From: Macrostomum hystrix
Taxonomy: Eukaryota; Platyhelminthes; Macrostomidae
Direction of reading: 5' to 3'
Assembly (NCBI GenBank): GCA_950097015.1
Contig: CATNEN010000008.1
Span: forward strand, 1,488,001 to 1,552,000
Length of the DNA: 64,000 nucleotides
The position numbers and the translations under genes are program-made. The notes below the pieces were generated by a model. That model was not told the DNA's origin and did not search any database. It worked only from the letters and a program-made list of their open reading frames with translations. Positions 23,450-38,983 of the stretch are shown here, piece by piece. The stretch's first letter is position 1. Each line of letters opens with the position of its first letter.

Positions 23450-24261
23450 TTATTTCTTATAATATCTCAAAAAGTTAAGACGATTCTAAATTGACTTTCT
23501 TCTTCTACGGTAGCAAAGCAGACTGAGAGAATTAGACGAACCTGTTCTTGTTTTGCTTTGCTAGCTCAATGGCCGACGACAATTTTTATATTAGTTGTCA
23601 GTTGTCGACTATCTGTATCACTCGGGTCCATTGTAGCGTGTGCGGGTTGGGGTGGGTGTCTGACAGCCAACCAGCTCTCGCCGTCTCTGTCTCTCAGTCT
23701 AACAAATAACGCGATATGAAAACAAAAAGCAACTTAATGTATTTAGTTTTCCAGGTGTGCAATTAGCTGGTACTCTCGGTGTACAAAATGCCATTTGATA
23801 CCAAATAATTTTCTTGATATTTGCTTTAAAATCAAACCTATTTAAACCATATGGCACGATAAAACAATGGCTCATTTCTTACGAACCCACGTTGGAAGCG
23901 AAATATAAGAAACTATATTTATTAGTTATAAAGCAGCATTCATTACTATATGACACAATAAAGCTGCTATTTCAATGATAAATGAATGACTAAGGAGACA
24001 TTGTAGAGGAAGAAAGGACTGTGCAGTGCTGTTGTGTGAGTCAGGTGCACACAATATCACAGCTATCTTGACCAAAACCGTTCCTATTCTCCAGAAGATA
24101 TTCTAGAGAGCCTTCTCTCTTTCTTTGCTTCTAAATTGAAAACCAGCCTGATGTAAGCAGCTGCGTGCGATCTGACATTTCATCTACCCCGGAAGACTGC
24201 TAGTATAATCATTTGTTATTGCTTGGCCAGGCAAGACTGAGTGAGCTGCTTTCTCTGTCTC

Positions 24262-24306
<45 letters not shown>

Positions 24307-24308
24307 TA

Positions 24309-24371
<63 letters not shown>

Positions 24372-24373
24372 TA

Positions 24374-24404
<31 letters not shown>

Positions 24405-25265
24405 TATATCTATCTATCTATCTATCTATCTCCAAAAAACAGCCATTCAGTATATCATACGACAATGGTAATGCATTAAAAAATGCTCAAATGAACGCCT
24501 TGAAACTCTGCATCTGTTTCTATGAATAGGTCTCCCATTTGGTCTATTCTAAGTCTCTATCTTTGTCACTTAATGCCACCAAACAGCACGCGACTTGGTC
24601 GTGAGCTTATTAAAAAAGTTTTTTTTACAAAATACGTCAAACAATGAAGATGTAAGTCCTTCGACACACTTTTGAACGCGCCCACAGAATGGTCTCAAGA
24701 CACCCGTAGCTACTCGTAGTAGCTACCTGAAACCTTGAAGATACTGTTTGAAGGATCACATTATTCCAGGATGACAACATTTAAATGACCGAGGATACTA
24801 AAAATGAAATTAAAAAGGCCAAATTTAAATTGAATTAAGCTGCTGTTATTGCACGTAATAGTTGCTAATCTCTAATTAATATCATGTTAACGATTTTAAA
24901 AAAAAACACGCGACATCTAGCAATATATGACAATTGCATGATAATGTAGAACAACAACATTCAATAACGTGTGTAAACATGCCTTACACAAAACTTAGCA
25001 TGCGCACACACACTACTATTAGTAGATAAAAATTGTGTAGTCAGTAGTAAATAATCTAAAAAATGATTTCAAGGGTAATTGGAGTAAAAAGATATAAATA
25101 AACTCATAACGGTATAACTGTCAAAAGCACTGACATACTAACAGCTTTACCATGATCGTAGTCATTGATTCGTTCAAAATGATCACAATGGAAATTTCCT
25201 TACAATAGTTTATCATCTGTTACACTTCACCAACAAAAGCAGCATGAACTAAAAAAATAATATTA
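23450..25265. other. Spacer between tetraspanin and homeobox genes
   Basis: Presumably holds the tetraspanin promoter and the homeobox 3' UTR (both minus-strand genes). A (TCTA)n microsatellite is at 24259-24432. No exon was recognised. Confidence 0.45.
24259..24432. repeat. (TCTA)n microsatellite
   Basis: About 43 tetranucleotides interrupted three times by TTATA. Confidence 0.98.
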
Positions 25266-28718
<3,453 letters not shown>

Positions 28719-29288
28719 TTTGTCAGATATTCTCAAATCAAATATTAGATTGAGCGCTGTCGGCTTTTAAAATCATTATTTCGCATGGGAGTGCGGGAGC
28801 AGCCCTCACCTTATTGGTTGATTTGGAGCAGTGTGCTCACAGTCCTCCCCCCAGTCCAATCCAACCAATTAAATTTCCCTCAGCAGGATAAGAAAATCAG
28901 GCCTAGATGGGAGAAAAGGTGTATGACCAGTTGAAGAGGAGCAGTTATTTCTTCTGCTAGTTCTCATCTTTCCGCTTCAGTCGCCCCTCTCGGCCCCCCA
29001 ATCTCTCCGCATCTCGAGACCCTAACAACTGGAGTTGGAGGCTGCTGCTGGCAGCTGTCGCATTCCCAAACTCTCAGCGGTGTTTAACAGCGAGGCGGGC
29101 AGGTGGGGTTGGTTGTCTGGTTACGAATGGGGGTGGGCTACCGGGCCCCCCCCCAACCGCCAAGTTTATCTATCAATTAGAAGTCTGGCATGGTTTTCAT
29201 TATGGGATCTGTGTTTATGTCTCTCTTACGTGGGCGATGAAGTGCCTTGAAGCATTTCTATATTTCATCTTGAGCATGCCTGCTCATC

Positions 29289-29323
<35 letters not shown>

Positions 29324-29595
29324 CAAGCACTCTATAACCGGCCCCTTTTTCGCTAGCTCCACCTTCTCTAATCAAATAATAATCAAAATCTTGAGCACAA
29401 GTGTGGCTCGCGCATTGAATTTGAGATGGACAAATTTATTCCGGGAACGAGTTGTTGAAAATACTCGTTTGGGATCAATTTACCTCGGGGGGATCGCGAC
29501 AAACTCCGGTCCGCGGGTCAGTTATGGCTCCAAAACATGGCCGCTTTCCACTTCAAAAAATCTTCTTTCCTCTAATCTCAAATCCTATCTATCTT
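28719..29595. other. Presumed 5' region of the homeobox gene
   Basis: GC-mixed sequence upstream of the minus-strand homeobox gene. It contains a (CTG)11 microsatellite at about 29290-29322. No exon was recognised. Confidence 0.4.
29290..29322. repeat. (CTG)11 microsatellite
   Basis: Eleven uninterrupted CTG triplets about 570 bp upstream of the homeobox start codon. Confidence 0.97.
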
Positions 29596-31913
29596 CTGTC
29601 TCATCTCTCACCTGTCTCATCTCTCACCTGTCTCATTTCTCACGTGTCTCATCTCTCACGTGTCTCATCTCTCACGTGTCTCATCTCTCACCTGTCTTAT
29701 CTCTCACCTGTCTCATTTCTCACGTGTCTCAACTCTCACCTGTCTCATCTCTCACCTGTCTCATCTCTCACGTGTCTCATCTCTCCCCTGTCTCATCTCT
29801 CACGTGTCTCATCTCTCACCTGTCTCATCTCTCACCTGTCTCATCTCTCACCTGTCTCATCTCTCACCTGTCTTATCTCTCACCTGTCTTATCTCTCACG
29901 TGTCTCATCTCTCACCTGTCTCATCTCTCACCTGTCTCATCTCTCACGTGTCTCATCTCTCACCTGTCTCATCTCTCACGTGTCTCATCTCTCACCTGTC
30001 TCATCTCTCACCTGTCTCATCTCTCACGTGTCTCATCTCTCCCCTGTCTCATCTCTCACCTGTCTCATCTCTCACGTGTCTCATCTCTCACCTGTCTCAT
30101 CTCTCACCTGTCTCATCTCTCACCTGTCTCATCTCTCACGTGTCTCATCTCTCACCTGTCTTATCTCTCACCTGTCTCATTTCTCACGTGTCTCATCTCT
30201 CACCTGTCTCATCTCTCACGTGTCTCATCTCTCACCTGTCTCATCTCTCACCTGTCTCATCTCTCACCTGTCTCATCTCTCACCTGTCTTATCTCTCACC
30301 TGTCTTATCTCTCACGTGTCTCATCTCTCACCTGTCTCATCTCTCACCTGTCTCATCTCTCACGTGTCTCATCTCTCACCTGTCTCATCTCTCACGTGTC
30401 TCATCTCTCACCTGTCTCATCTCTCACCTGTCTCATCTCTCACGTGTCTCATCTCTCCCCTGTCTCATCTCTCACCTGTCTCATCTCTCACGTGTCTCAT
30501 CTCTCACCTGTCTCATCTCTCACCTGTCTCATCTCTCACCTGTCTCATCTCTCACGTGTCTCATCTCTCACCTGTCTTATCTCTCACCTGTCTCATTTCT
30601 CACGTGTCTCATCTCTCACCTGTCTCATCTCTCACGTGTCTCATCTCTCACCTGTCTCATCTCTCACCTGTCTCATCTCTCACCTGTCTCATCTCTCACC
30701 TGTCTTATCTCTCACCTGTCTTATCTCTCACGTGTCTCATCTCTCACCTGTCTCATCTCTCACCTGTCTCATCTCTCACGTGTCTCATCTCTCACCTGTC
30801 TCATCTCTCACGTGTCTCATCTCTCACCTGTCTCATCTCTCACCTGTCTCATCTCTCACGTGTCTCATCTCTCCCCTGTCTCATCTCTCACCTGTCTCAT
30901 CTCTCACGTGTCTCATCTCTCACCTGTCTCATCTCTCACGTGTCTCATCTCTCACCTGTCTCATCTCTCACCTGTCTCATCTCTCACCTGTCTCATCTCT
31001 CACCTGTCTTATCTCTCACCTGTCTTATCTCTCACGTGTCTCATCTCTCACCTGTCTCATCTCTCACCTGTCTCATCTCTCACGTGTCTCATCTCTCACC
31101 TGTCTCATCTCTCACGTGTCTCATCTCTCACCTGTCTCATCTCTCACCTGTCTCATCTCTCACGTGTCTCATCTCTCCCCTGTCTCATCTCTCACCTGTC
31201 TCATCTCTCACGTGTCTCATCTCTCACCTGTCTCATCTCTCACCTGTCTCATCTCTCACCTGTCTCATCTCTCACGTGTCTCATCTCTCACCTGTCTTAT
31301 CTCTCACCTGTCTCATTTCTCACGTGTCTCATCTCTCACCTGTCTCATCTCTCACGTGTCTCATCTCTCACTTGTCTCATCTCTCGCCTGTCTCATCTCT
31401 CACGTGTCTCATCTCTCACCTGTCTTATCTCTCACCTGTCTCATTTCCCACGTGTCTCATCTCTCACCTGTCTCATCTCTCACCTGTCTCATCTCTCACG
31501 TGTCTCATCTCTCCCCTGTCTCATCTCTCACGTGTCTCATCTCTCACCTGTCTCATCTCTCACCTGTCTCATCTCTCACCTGTCTCATCTCTCACCTGTC
31601 TTATCTCTCACCTGTCTTATCTCTCACGTGTCTCATCTCTCACCTGTCTCATCTCTCACCTGTCTCATCTCTCACGTGTCTCATCTCTCACCTGTCTCAT
31701 CTCTCACGTGTCTCATCTCTCACCTGTCTCATCTCTCACCTGTCTCATCTCTCACGTGTCTCATCTCTCCCCTGTCTCATCTCTCACGTGTCTCATCTCT
31801 CACGTGTCTCATCTCTCACCTGTCTCATCTCTCACCTGTATCATCTCTCACGTGTCTCATTTCTCACGTGTCTCAACTCTCACCTGTCTCATCTCTCACC
31901 TGTCTCATCTCTT
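29596..31913. repeat. 16-bp minisatellite carrying an E-box per unit, about 2.3 kb
   Basis: About 145 units of CACCTGTCTCATCTCT with CACGTG, TTATC and CCCCTG variants. Almost all units contain an E-box, CACCTG or CACGTG. Marker CACCTGTCTTATCTCTCACG begins at 29881, 30297, 30713, 31017 and 31609; the intervals 416, 416, 304 and 592 are all multiples of 16. All three plus-strand frames are open for 750-870 codons because the stop-free unit is not a multiple of three; these are not proteins. Confidence 0.98.
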
Positions 31914-32759
31914 CCCAAAGATTTTAGGGAGAAATAACGATATTAAGATCTTTGCCGAGACAGAGCGAAAGTTTTTGACAATCTTGAGAAGAATTTTGAG
32001 TTCTCGGCAAAGCAAATTTAAATCGATGAGCACTGATCGCAGGCCTATAAATTGGATAAGATAAGACAGAATAGCTTCAAACAGTTTTATCCGTACTGAT
32101 CAGTCAGATATCTCATTAAGTTGATTGTTCAATTGATTGATTTTTTCGGCCGGTTTGTGAGAAAATCAGAGAAACTTCATTAGCAGAAGAAACTGAGATT
32201 CCCCTGTATTTGAATAATTTGAATGATTTTCAATAAAGCATGGCCGAGATGGGGTCTCCCATGTGATGTTTATCCGACAATCGAAATTTTTAATTATCTC
32301 CTGGTCCTGTTCAGCAGTTTTTCTTTATAATAATTTGCTTCTTATTTCACCTCGATTACAGCGTTGGGGCGACTGAAAAAGCAGAAATTGATGGGATAAA
32401 TTTAGGAAAAATATCAGACCAGTAGAATTAGCCCAGCTGAATACATATTCACAGGGACAATGCTTTAAACTCGCGGCTTACTCAATGCGCTGATAAGGAT
32501 ACCCAGAAAAGAATTGGTGAATAAATATAACTAAAATCCACACCTCGAATAAGAGAAAAGAGCTTAACCCGAAGCGGCTGCACTAAACAATCACTTTCAA
32601 CAAGTTAAATCACTTAGCTGAGTAGCATGTGCACAGCTGCTTTGGGATGAATATGGCAGGACAACTCATCTGGGGCGATTAATGCGACTGTTCGAGACGA
32701 AAAATTGCAACTAAAACGTAGAACGAAAATGGCAAAATCTTGCTGCTTTTATGTTGATC
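31914..32759. other. Intergenic, nothing recognised
   Basis: AT-rich sequence between two arrays, no exon or RNA gene seen. Confidence 0.4.
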
Positions 32760-33413
32760 CCAAGGACAGGGAAGGGACGATCTTAAAGACAGGGAAGGGG
32801 CGATCCTAAAGACAGGGAAGGGACGATCTTAAAGACAGGGAAGGGGCGATATTAAGGACTGGGAAGGGGCGATCCTAAAGACTTTAACTTTGACTTAGCT
32901 GCAGGGTGGTCCATGGACGCAGCGGGGAGGCGAGGATCGCCCATACCGCTAACCCCTGTAGATCCTAAAGACAGGGAAGGGACGATCTTAAAGACTGGGA
33001 AGGGACGATCTTAAAGACTGGTAGGGACGATCTTAAAGACTGGGAAGGGGCGATCCTAAAGACAGGGAAGGGGCGATCCTAAAGACAGAGAAGGGGCGAT
33101 CCTAAAGACAGGGAAGGGGCGATCCTAAAGACTGGGAAGGGGCGATCCTAAAGACAGGGAAGGGGCGATCCTAAAGACAGGGAAGGGGCGATCCTAAAGA
33201 CAGGGAAGGGGCGATCCTAAAGACTGGGAAGGGGCGATCCTAAAGACAGGGAAGGGGCGATCCTAAAGACAGGGAAGGGGCGATCCTAAAGACAGGGAAG
33301 GGGCGATCCTAAAGACAGGGAAGGGGCGATCCTAAAGACAGGGAAGGGGCGATCCTAAAGACAGGGAAGGGGCGATCCTAAAGACAGGGAAGGGGCGATC
33401 CTAAAGACAGGGC
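32760..33413. repeat. 23-bp minisatellite (GGGGCGATCCTAAAGACAGG core)
   Basis: About 25 units. The array is interrupted at about 32880-32962 by an unrelated 80-bp segment (see findings). Units left of it show more GACGATCTTAAAG variants than those at the right end, which are nearly identical. Confidence 0.96.
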
Positions 33414-33490
33414 AGTTGTATACATATTGTGTGAGCATATGTGAGCATATGCTCCAGGTTCAACGGAATAGGGCAGAATTGCCTCTTCGT
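33414..33490 (+). mobile_element. SINE 3' fragment
   Basis: CTCCAGGTTCAACGGAATAG followed by GGCAGAATTGCCTC resembles the tail block CTCAGGAGTCAGTGAAATGG / GGCAGAACTGCC of the SINE copies at 19552 and 63415. Confidence 0.45.
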
Positions 33491-34005
33491 TCGCTAGCAA
33501 AACGTCAGTGTCCACAGACTCCGAAAGACAATAATAAACAGATGCTCTCACACACACAGAGACACTCACTCACCCACTCTCTCCGCCCACACCGTTTGAA
33601 AACACGAAACCAGCAACTTAAAAAAGCAAGAAGCTTGCCTTCTTTCCCTGCCTCCTCTTTTTTCACGCTTTTAAACGCCCACTTAATAATGATGCCATGG
33701 CTGAAATCGATTCGCCAATAGTTTTCGTGTTTCTCCAATCGGCCAACTCGGCAATGCTTTTCCTAACCCGTGTCTCTTCCCAAAGTAGGAAAATCTTTTA
33801 AAATAAGCGTTTTCTTTCCACCCAACCCATTTTGCTGTTCCCACGAAACAATCCATCATCTCGCTTCAGTTCGCGCTAGGCTAGACTCGTTTGGGCACAC
33901 CACTTCTCAGTCAGTTAGTAGGCAGCCGTGAGACGTCTGCTAACTCGTTTGCCTGAAATTTTTTAAGTGCTTTAAACAAAACTGCCATATTTATTGATTG
34001 TACGC

Positions 34006-34686
34006 GAATAGACTAGCAATCCCTTTTTATTCAGTGGAATAGACTAGCAATCCATTTTTATTGAGTGGAATAGACTAGCAATCCATTTTTATTGAGTGGA
34101 ATAGACTAGCAATCCCTTCTTATTGGATGTAATAGACTAGCAATCCGTTTCTATTGAGTGGAATAGACTAGCAATCCATTTCTATTGAGTGGAATAGACT
34201 AGCAATCCATTTCTATTGAGTGGAATAGACTAGCAATCCCTTCTTATTGGATGTAATAGACTAGCAATCCGTTTCTATTGAGTGGAATAGACTAGCAATC
34301 CCTTCTTATTGGATGTAATAGACTAGCAATCCGTTTCTATTGAGTGGAATAGACTAGCAATCCATTTCTATTGAGTGGAATAGACTAGCAATCCATTTTT
34401 ATTGAGTGGAATAGACTAGCAATCCATTTCTATTGAGTGGAATAGACTAGCAATCCATTTTTATTGAGTGGAATAGACTAGCAATCCCTTCTTATTGGAT
34501 GTAATAGACTAGCAATCCGTTTCTATTGAGTGGAATAGACTAGCAATCCATTTTTATTGAGTGGAATAGACTAGCAATCCATTTCTATTGAGTGGAATAG
34601 ACTAGCAATCCATTTTTATTGAGTGGAATAGACTAGCAATCCATTTTTATTGAGTGGAATAGACTAGCAATCCATTTTTATTGAAA
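34006..34686. repeat. 31-bp minisatellite (AATAGACTAGCAATCCATTT core)
   Basis: About 22 units. On the minus strand, units of the TTTTTATTGAG type contain AATAAA, so the array offers repeated poly(A) hexamers downstream of the minus-strand PDZ gene. Confidence 0.96.
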
Positions 34687-34944
34687 GGTTGAAATTTTCA
34701 CTGGCGAGATGTGAGCTAAAATGTAACTTTTCACTGGAAAGCCTTCCAGTACGACCCTTATGTGAGAAATATTTTGGGATGAAAATAAATATATTATTTA
34801 CAGTCGAGGTTATTAATAAAGCATGCGCAAACTGATTTAAAGAACCAATCACATGTACAATTTACTCAAAAGGACTAAAAAATGACTTTTGCAAAAACGG
34901 TGGTTATAAATGGACATGCATAACTGCCAAATTGTCATTCAGTG

Positions 34945-35711
34945 GGACCACAGTCTCCCAAATTTGATCACCAAATCCCCATTAAGTCACCCAAAATCCC
35001 AAATCCCCTGTTGGTCATCCACAATCTCCCAAATCCCCAGTTGATCATCCACAATCTCCCAAATCCCTAGTTGGTCATCCACAGTCTTCCAAATCCCCAG
35101 TTGATCATCCACAATCTCCCAAATCCCTTGTTGTTCATCCACAATCTCCCAAATCCCTTGTTGTTCATCCACAATCTCCCAAATCCCTTCTTGTTCATCC
35201 ACAATCTCCCAAATCCCTTCTTGTTCATCCACAATCTCCCAAATCCCCAGTTGATCATCCACAATCTCCCAAATCCCTTGTTGTTCATCCACAATCTCCC
35301 AAATCCCTTGTTGTTCATCCACAATCTCCCAAATCCCTTCTTGTTCATCCACAATCTCCCAAATCCCTTCTTGTTCATCCACAATCTCCCAAATCCCTTG
35401 TTGGTCATCCACAATCTTCCAAATCCCTTGTTGGTCATCCACAATCTTCCAAATCCCTTGTTGGTCATCCACAATCTTCCAAATCCCCAGTTGATCATCC
35501 ACATTCTCCCAAATCTCTAGCTGGTCATCCACAATCTCCCAAATCCCTAGCTGGTCATCCACAATCTTCCAAATCCCTAGCTGGTCATCCACAATCTTCC
35601 AAATCTTTAGCTGGTCATCCACAATCTCCCAAATCCCTTGTTGGTCATCCACAATCTCCCAAATCCCTTGTTGGTCATCCACAATCTCCCAAATCCCCTG
35701 TCGGTCATCAA
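34945..35711. repeat. 30-bp minisatellite in the 3' UTR of the PDZ gene
   Basis: About 24 units, core CATCCACAATCTCCCAAATC. It begins six bases past the PDZ stop codon. Units are ten codons and open on the minus strand (D-D-Q-Q-G-I-W-E-I-V), but the PDZ frame ends before the array. Confidence 0.96.
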
Positions 35712-35716
35712 ATTGG

Positions 35717-36494
35717 TTAATAGTTGTTTGCGCGAGAGATTTTTCTTTCGATGCCAGTTGCTGCAGACTCTTCAGTCCCCGCCTTTGCCGCCTCCGCCGC
35801 CTTCGCTGCCTCCGCCGTCAGCTGCTGCTCCCGATCGACGATCTGCTTCAACGCCGCCTGCTTCTCTCTGATGAGCCGTTTGAGTCTGAGAGCTCGCCTG
35901 GCCAGCTCCACGCGCTCAGCCACGTTGTCGAAGCGAACCCGAAGCACCATCCGCTGATGACAGCTGCGCAGCCGGTCGACCAGTAGGCGGTGCTCGACGC
36001 CTTCCACGGAGAAGGTGTTCACCGATAGGATCACGTGACCGGGCCGAAGACCCGCCTGAAAGATTGAAAATTTTATTACAATTTATTTACCCAATCGGGT
36101 CAGATTTGCAGCCGACAGCACAACCGCAGCTATTGCGCGGCGCATCTGAAGGCTGCGTACAGCTGTTCAGTCCATGGACTGGGGAAATGCAGATGCAGAG
36201 TTCCATTCTCCAGTGGATTCAAGAGTGAGTGCGCGCGCGCTACCAAGGCGACTAAAGTGCCCTCACCTGCCAGGCTGGACTGCCATCCTCAACATAGTCC
36301 ACATACGATAGGCTCTCGCATCTGCCCCTGACTGTGAGGATCAGGAAGCTGCGCACGGCGAACCCGTAGGATCGCTGACCACCGGCGGCTCGTTCCAGCA
36401 CCAGATCCTGCGGGTTCTTCCCGGCGCCACTATTCTGATCCGAACTGCTCGAAGTCAGCGATGTTGCATCCGAGGCTGGTTGCAAATTTGACAT
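35717..36494 (-). CDS. Tamalin/CYTIP-like PDZ and coiled-coil protein (2 exons)
   Basis: Minus-strand exons 36494-36267 and 36055-35717, phase 0 junction, 188 aa. A Ser-rich N-terminus is followed by a PDZ domain from about residue 30 to 118: LVLERAAGGQRSYGFAV carries the carboxylate-binding loop as SYGF, and SPAWQAGLRPGHVILSVN is the canonical central part; the intron falls inside it. A helical coiled-coil region follows (residues about 125-165; RLKRLIREKQAALKQIVDRE), then an Ala/Glu-rich end. Domain order and the sequence VEGVEHRLLVDRLRSC match tamalin (GRASP) and CYTIP, adaptors that link group I metabotropic glutamate receptors and cytohesins to trafficking. The vertebrate proteins are about 360-395 aa; this one stops right after the coiled coil, so the C-terminal tail is absent. 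Its 3' UTR starts directly with a minisatellite. Confidence 0.82.
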
Positions 36495-37137
36495 TATTGG
36501 ACAGCTGTGAACTGTTCTTCCTCTGTTTAAAGTTTAACAGTAGAGCTTTTCGCTTCCTATTTCAACTGGGTGGCTATGCCTACGGGTGCGGCTGTTATAG
36601 GTAGTACAGGGAGAGAAGACACACAGAGAGAGAGAGAGAGGGTCGGAATGCATGCCGCATTTATTACTGCTGATAATCTATTAGCATTCTAGCTGTCTGC
36701 TAACGGACAGCCACTGCCTGTACTCAGATACCTCCAGACCTGAGCTTTGCTCCGGTGTTCTGCGCGCACAGACTGTAGCTAAATGTAACGCCATATAAGT
36801 CACCGTAGAAGACTTTGTGGCCTATTTTTTAACACCCCATATGGCTCTAGAAAAGCCTTCAATGTTTAGCTATTTTCAAGCATTAAAAAAATCACATACA
36901 TTTTAAGCAGCTGCTGTTGTAGCTTTGTGTGTGCCGTATTTTCCCAGCTTTCAAATGTGTTTCGCTACATTTATAATCCTGTGCTGGGTGGAATGAGCCT
37001 GATTTTTAGACCATTTTCTTGTTCGAAATCATTTTTATGACAGATTACGGGCACTGCATTATGAGACTTTTTTGATTTGATTAAATCAAATATTGACGAA
37101 ATGAAACACTAAACATTGATCCTTTCAACGTTGTCAA
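36495..37137. other. Presumed 5' region of the PDZ gene
   Basis: A (GA)n tract near 36627-36640. No further coding sequence was recognised. Confidence 0.4.
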
Positions 37138-38455
37138 TTTAGCTCCATTTCAAAGCCTTCCCTTTAAAGTCTTCCCTTCAATGTACATCATAGCTCCGCC
37201 TTTAAAGTCTTCCCTTCAATGTACATCATAGCTCCGCCTATAAAGTCTTCCCTTTAATGTACATTTTAGCTCCGCCTTTAAAGTCTTCCCCTCAATGTAC
37301 ATTTTAGCTCCACCTATAAAGTCTTCCCTTTAATGTACATTTTAGCTCCGCCTTTAAAGTCTTCCCTTCAATGTACATTGTAGCTCCGCCTTTAAAGTCT
37401 CCCTTTAATGTACATTTTAGCTCCGCCTTTAAAGTCTTCCCTTTAATGTACATTGTAGCACCGCCTTTAAATTCTTCCCTTCAATGTACATTGTAGCTCC
37501 GCCTTTAAATTCTTCCCTTCAATGTACATTGTAGCTCCGCCTTTAAAGTCTTCCCATCAATGTACATTACAGCTCCGCCTTTAAATTATTCCCTTTAATG
37601 TACATTTTAGCTCCGCCTTTAAAGTCTTCCCCTCAATGTACATTGTAGCTCCGTCTTTAAAGTCTTCCCTTCAATGTATATTACAGCTCCGCCTTTAAAG
37701 TCTTCCCTTTAATGTACATTTTAGCTCCGCCTTTAAAGTCTTCCCTTCAATGTACATTGTAGCTCCGCCTTTAAAGTCTTCCCCTCAATGTACATTTTAG
37801 CTCCGCCTTTAAAGTCTTCCCTTCAATGTACATTGTAGCTCCACCTTTAAATTCTTCCCTTCAATGTACATCATAGCTCCGCCTTTAAATTCTTCCCTTC
37901 AATGTACATTGTAGCTCCGCCTTTAAGTTCTTCCCTTCAATGTACATTATAGCTCCGCCTTCAAAGTCTTCCCTTCAATGTACATTATAGCTCCGCCTTT
38001 AAAGTCTTCCCTTCAATGTACATTGTAGCTCCGCCTTTAAAGTCTTCCCTTCAATGTACATCATAGCTCCGCCTATAAAGTCTTCCCTTTAATGTACATT
38101 TTAGCTCCGCCTTTAAAGTCTTCCCTTCAATGTACATTTCAGCTCCGCCTTTAAAGTCTTCCCTTCAATGTACAATGTAGCTCCACCTTTAAATTCTTCC
38201 CTTCAATGTACATCATAGCTCCGCCTTTAAATTCTTCCCTTCAATGTACATTGTAGCTCCGCCTTTAAAGTCTTCCCTTCAATGTACATTGTAGCTCCGC
38301 CTTTAAGTTCTTCCCTTCAATGTACATCATATATCCGCCTTTAAAGTCTTCCCTTCAATGTACAATGTAGCTCCACCTTTAAATTCTTCCCTTCAATGTA
38401 CATCATAGCTCCGACTTTAAAGTCTTCCTTTCAATGTACATCATGGCTCCGACAT
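37138..38455. repeat. 38-bp minisatellite (GTAGCTCCGCCTTTAAAGTC core)
   Basis: About 34 units with moderate divergence; the palindrome TGTACA is in nearly every unit. Confidence 0.96.
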
Positions 38456-38983
38456 TCAAAGCACACTCTTCGATCTAACTCATAGCCTCGCGTCAAAGGC
38501 CTTCCTTCCAATTAACTGTCCGAAGTTCTTAAGCATCGTTACCAGCACCACTTTTTCCCAAACCCATTCTCTTTCACTCAAAGTGTGCAATACAAAAACC
38601 AACCGTCTTCTTCATAATCGAGAGCATTGAAAAAATCACTATACTACTCAGAGGAAGTCTAGTCAGTAGTCTAAGTGAAGTCGTTTGACGAGACACAATT
38701 TAGTCCCAATTTGCTAAATATCGTTTCTAATTAGCCATTGGCTACTACAGGCTGACCAATTAGAGAAGTAGAAAATTTTGGAATTCGTGGAATAAGAGAC
38801 CTGGACCCCAAAAAGCGACTCTTTCCAGTAACTAAAATCGCACACTTTTTCCATTTGAAACCCAAGTGAATACTTCAACAATAAATAGCTACAGTTTAAT
38901 TTGGTAAGTTTCGCTAGTGATTTTATGTTTCCAACCAATTTTTGTTATTCAACTGAAATTGAATAATTCGGGGCTCCTGAGGT

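Noticed and set aside
29391-32064. Three overlapping plus-strand ORFs of 755-870 codons (Ser/Leu/His-rich)
   Set aside because: They exist because the 16-bp unit has no stop codon in any frame and is not a multiple of three, so all frames stay open and encode the same 16-residue cycle. No gene context.
34987-35682. Minus-strand 231-codon ORF of a ten-residue repeat (Asp/Gln/Ile/Trp)
   Set aside because: It lies after the PDZ stop codon, in the 3' UTR array; the open frame follows from a 30-bp stop-free unit.
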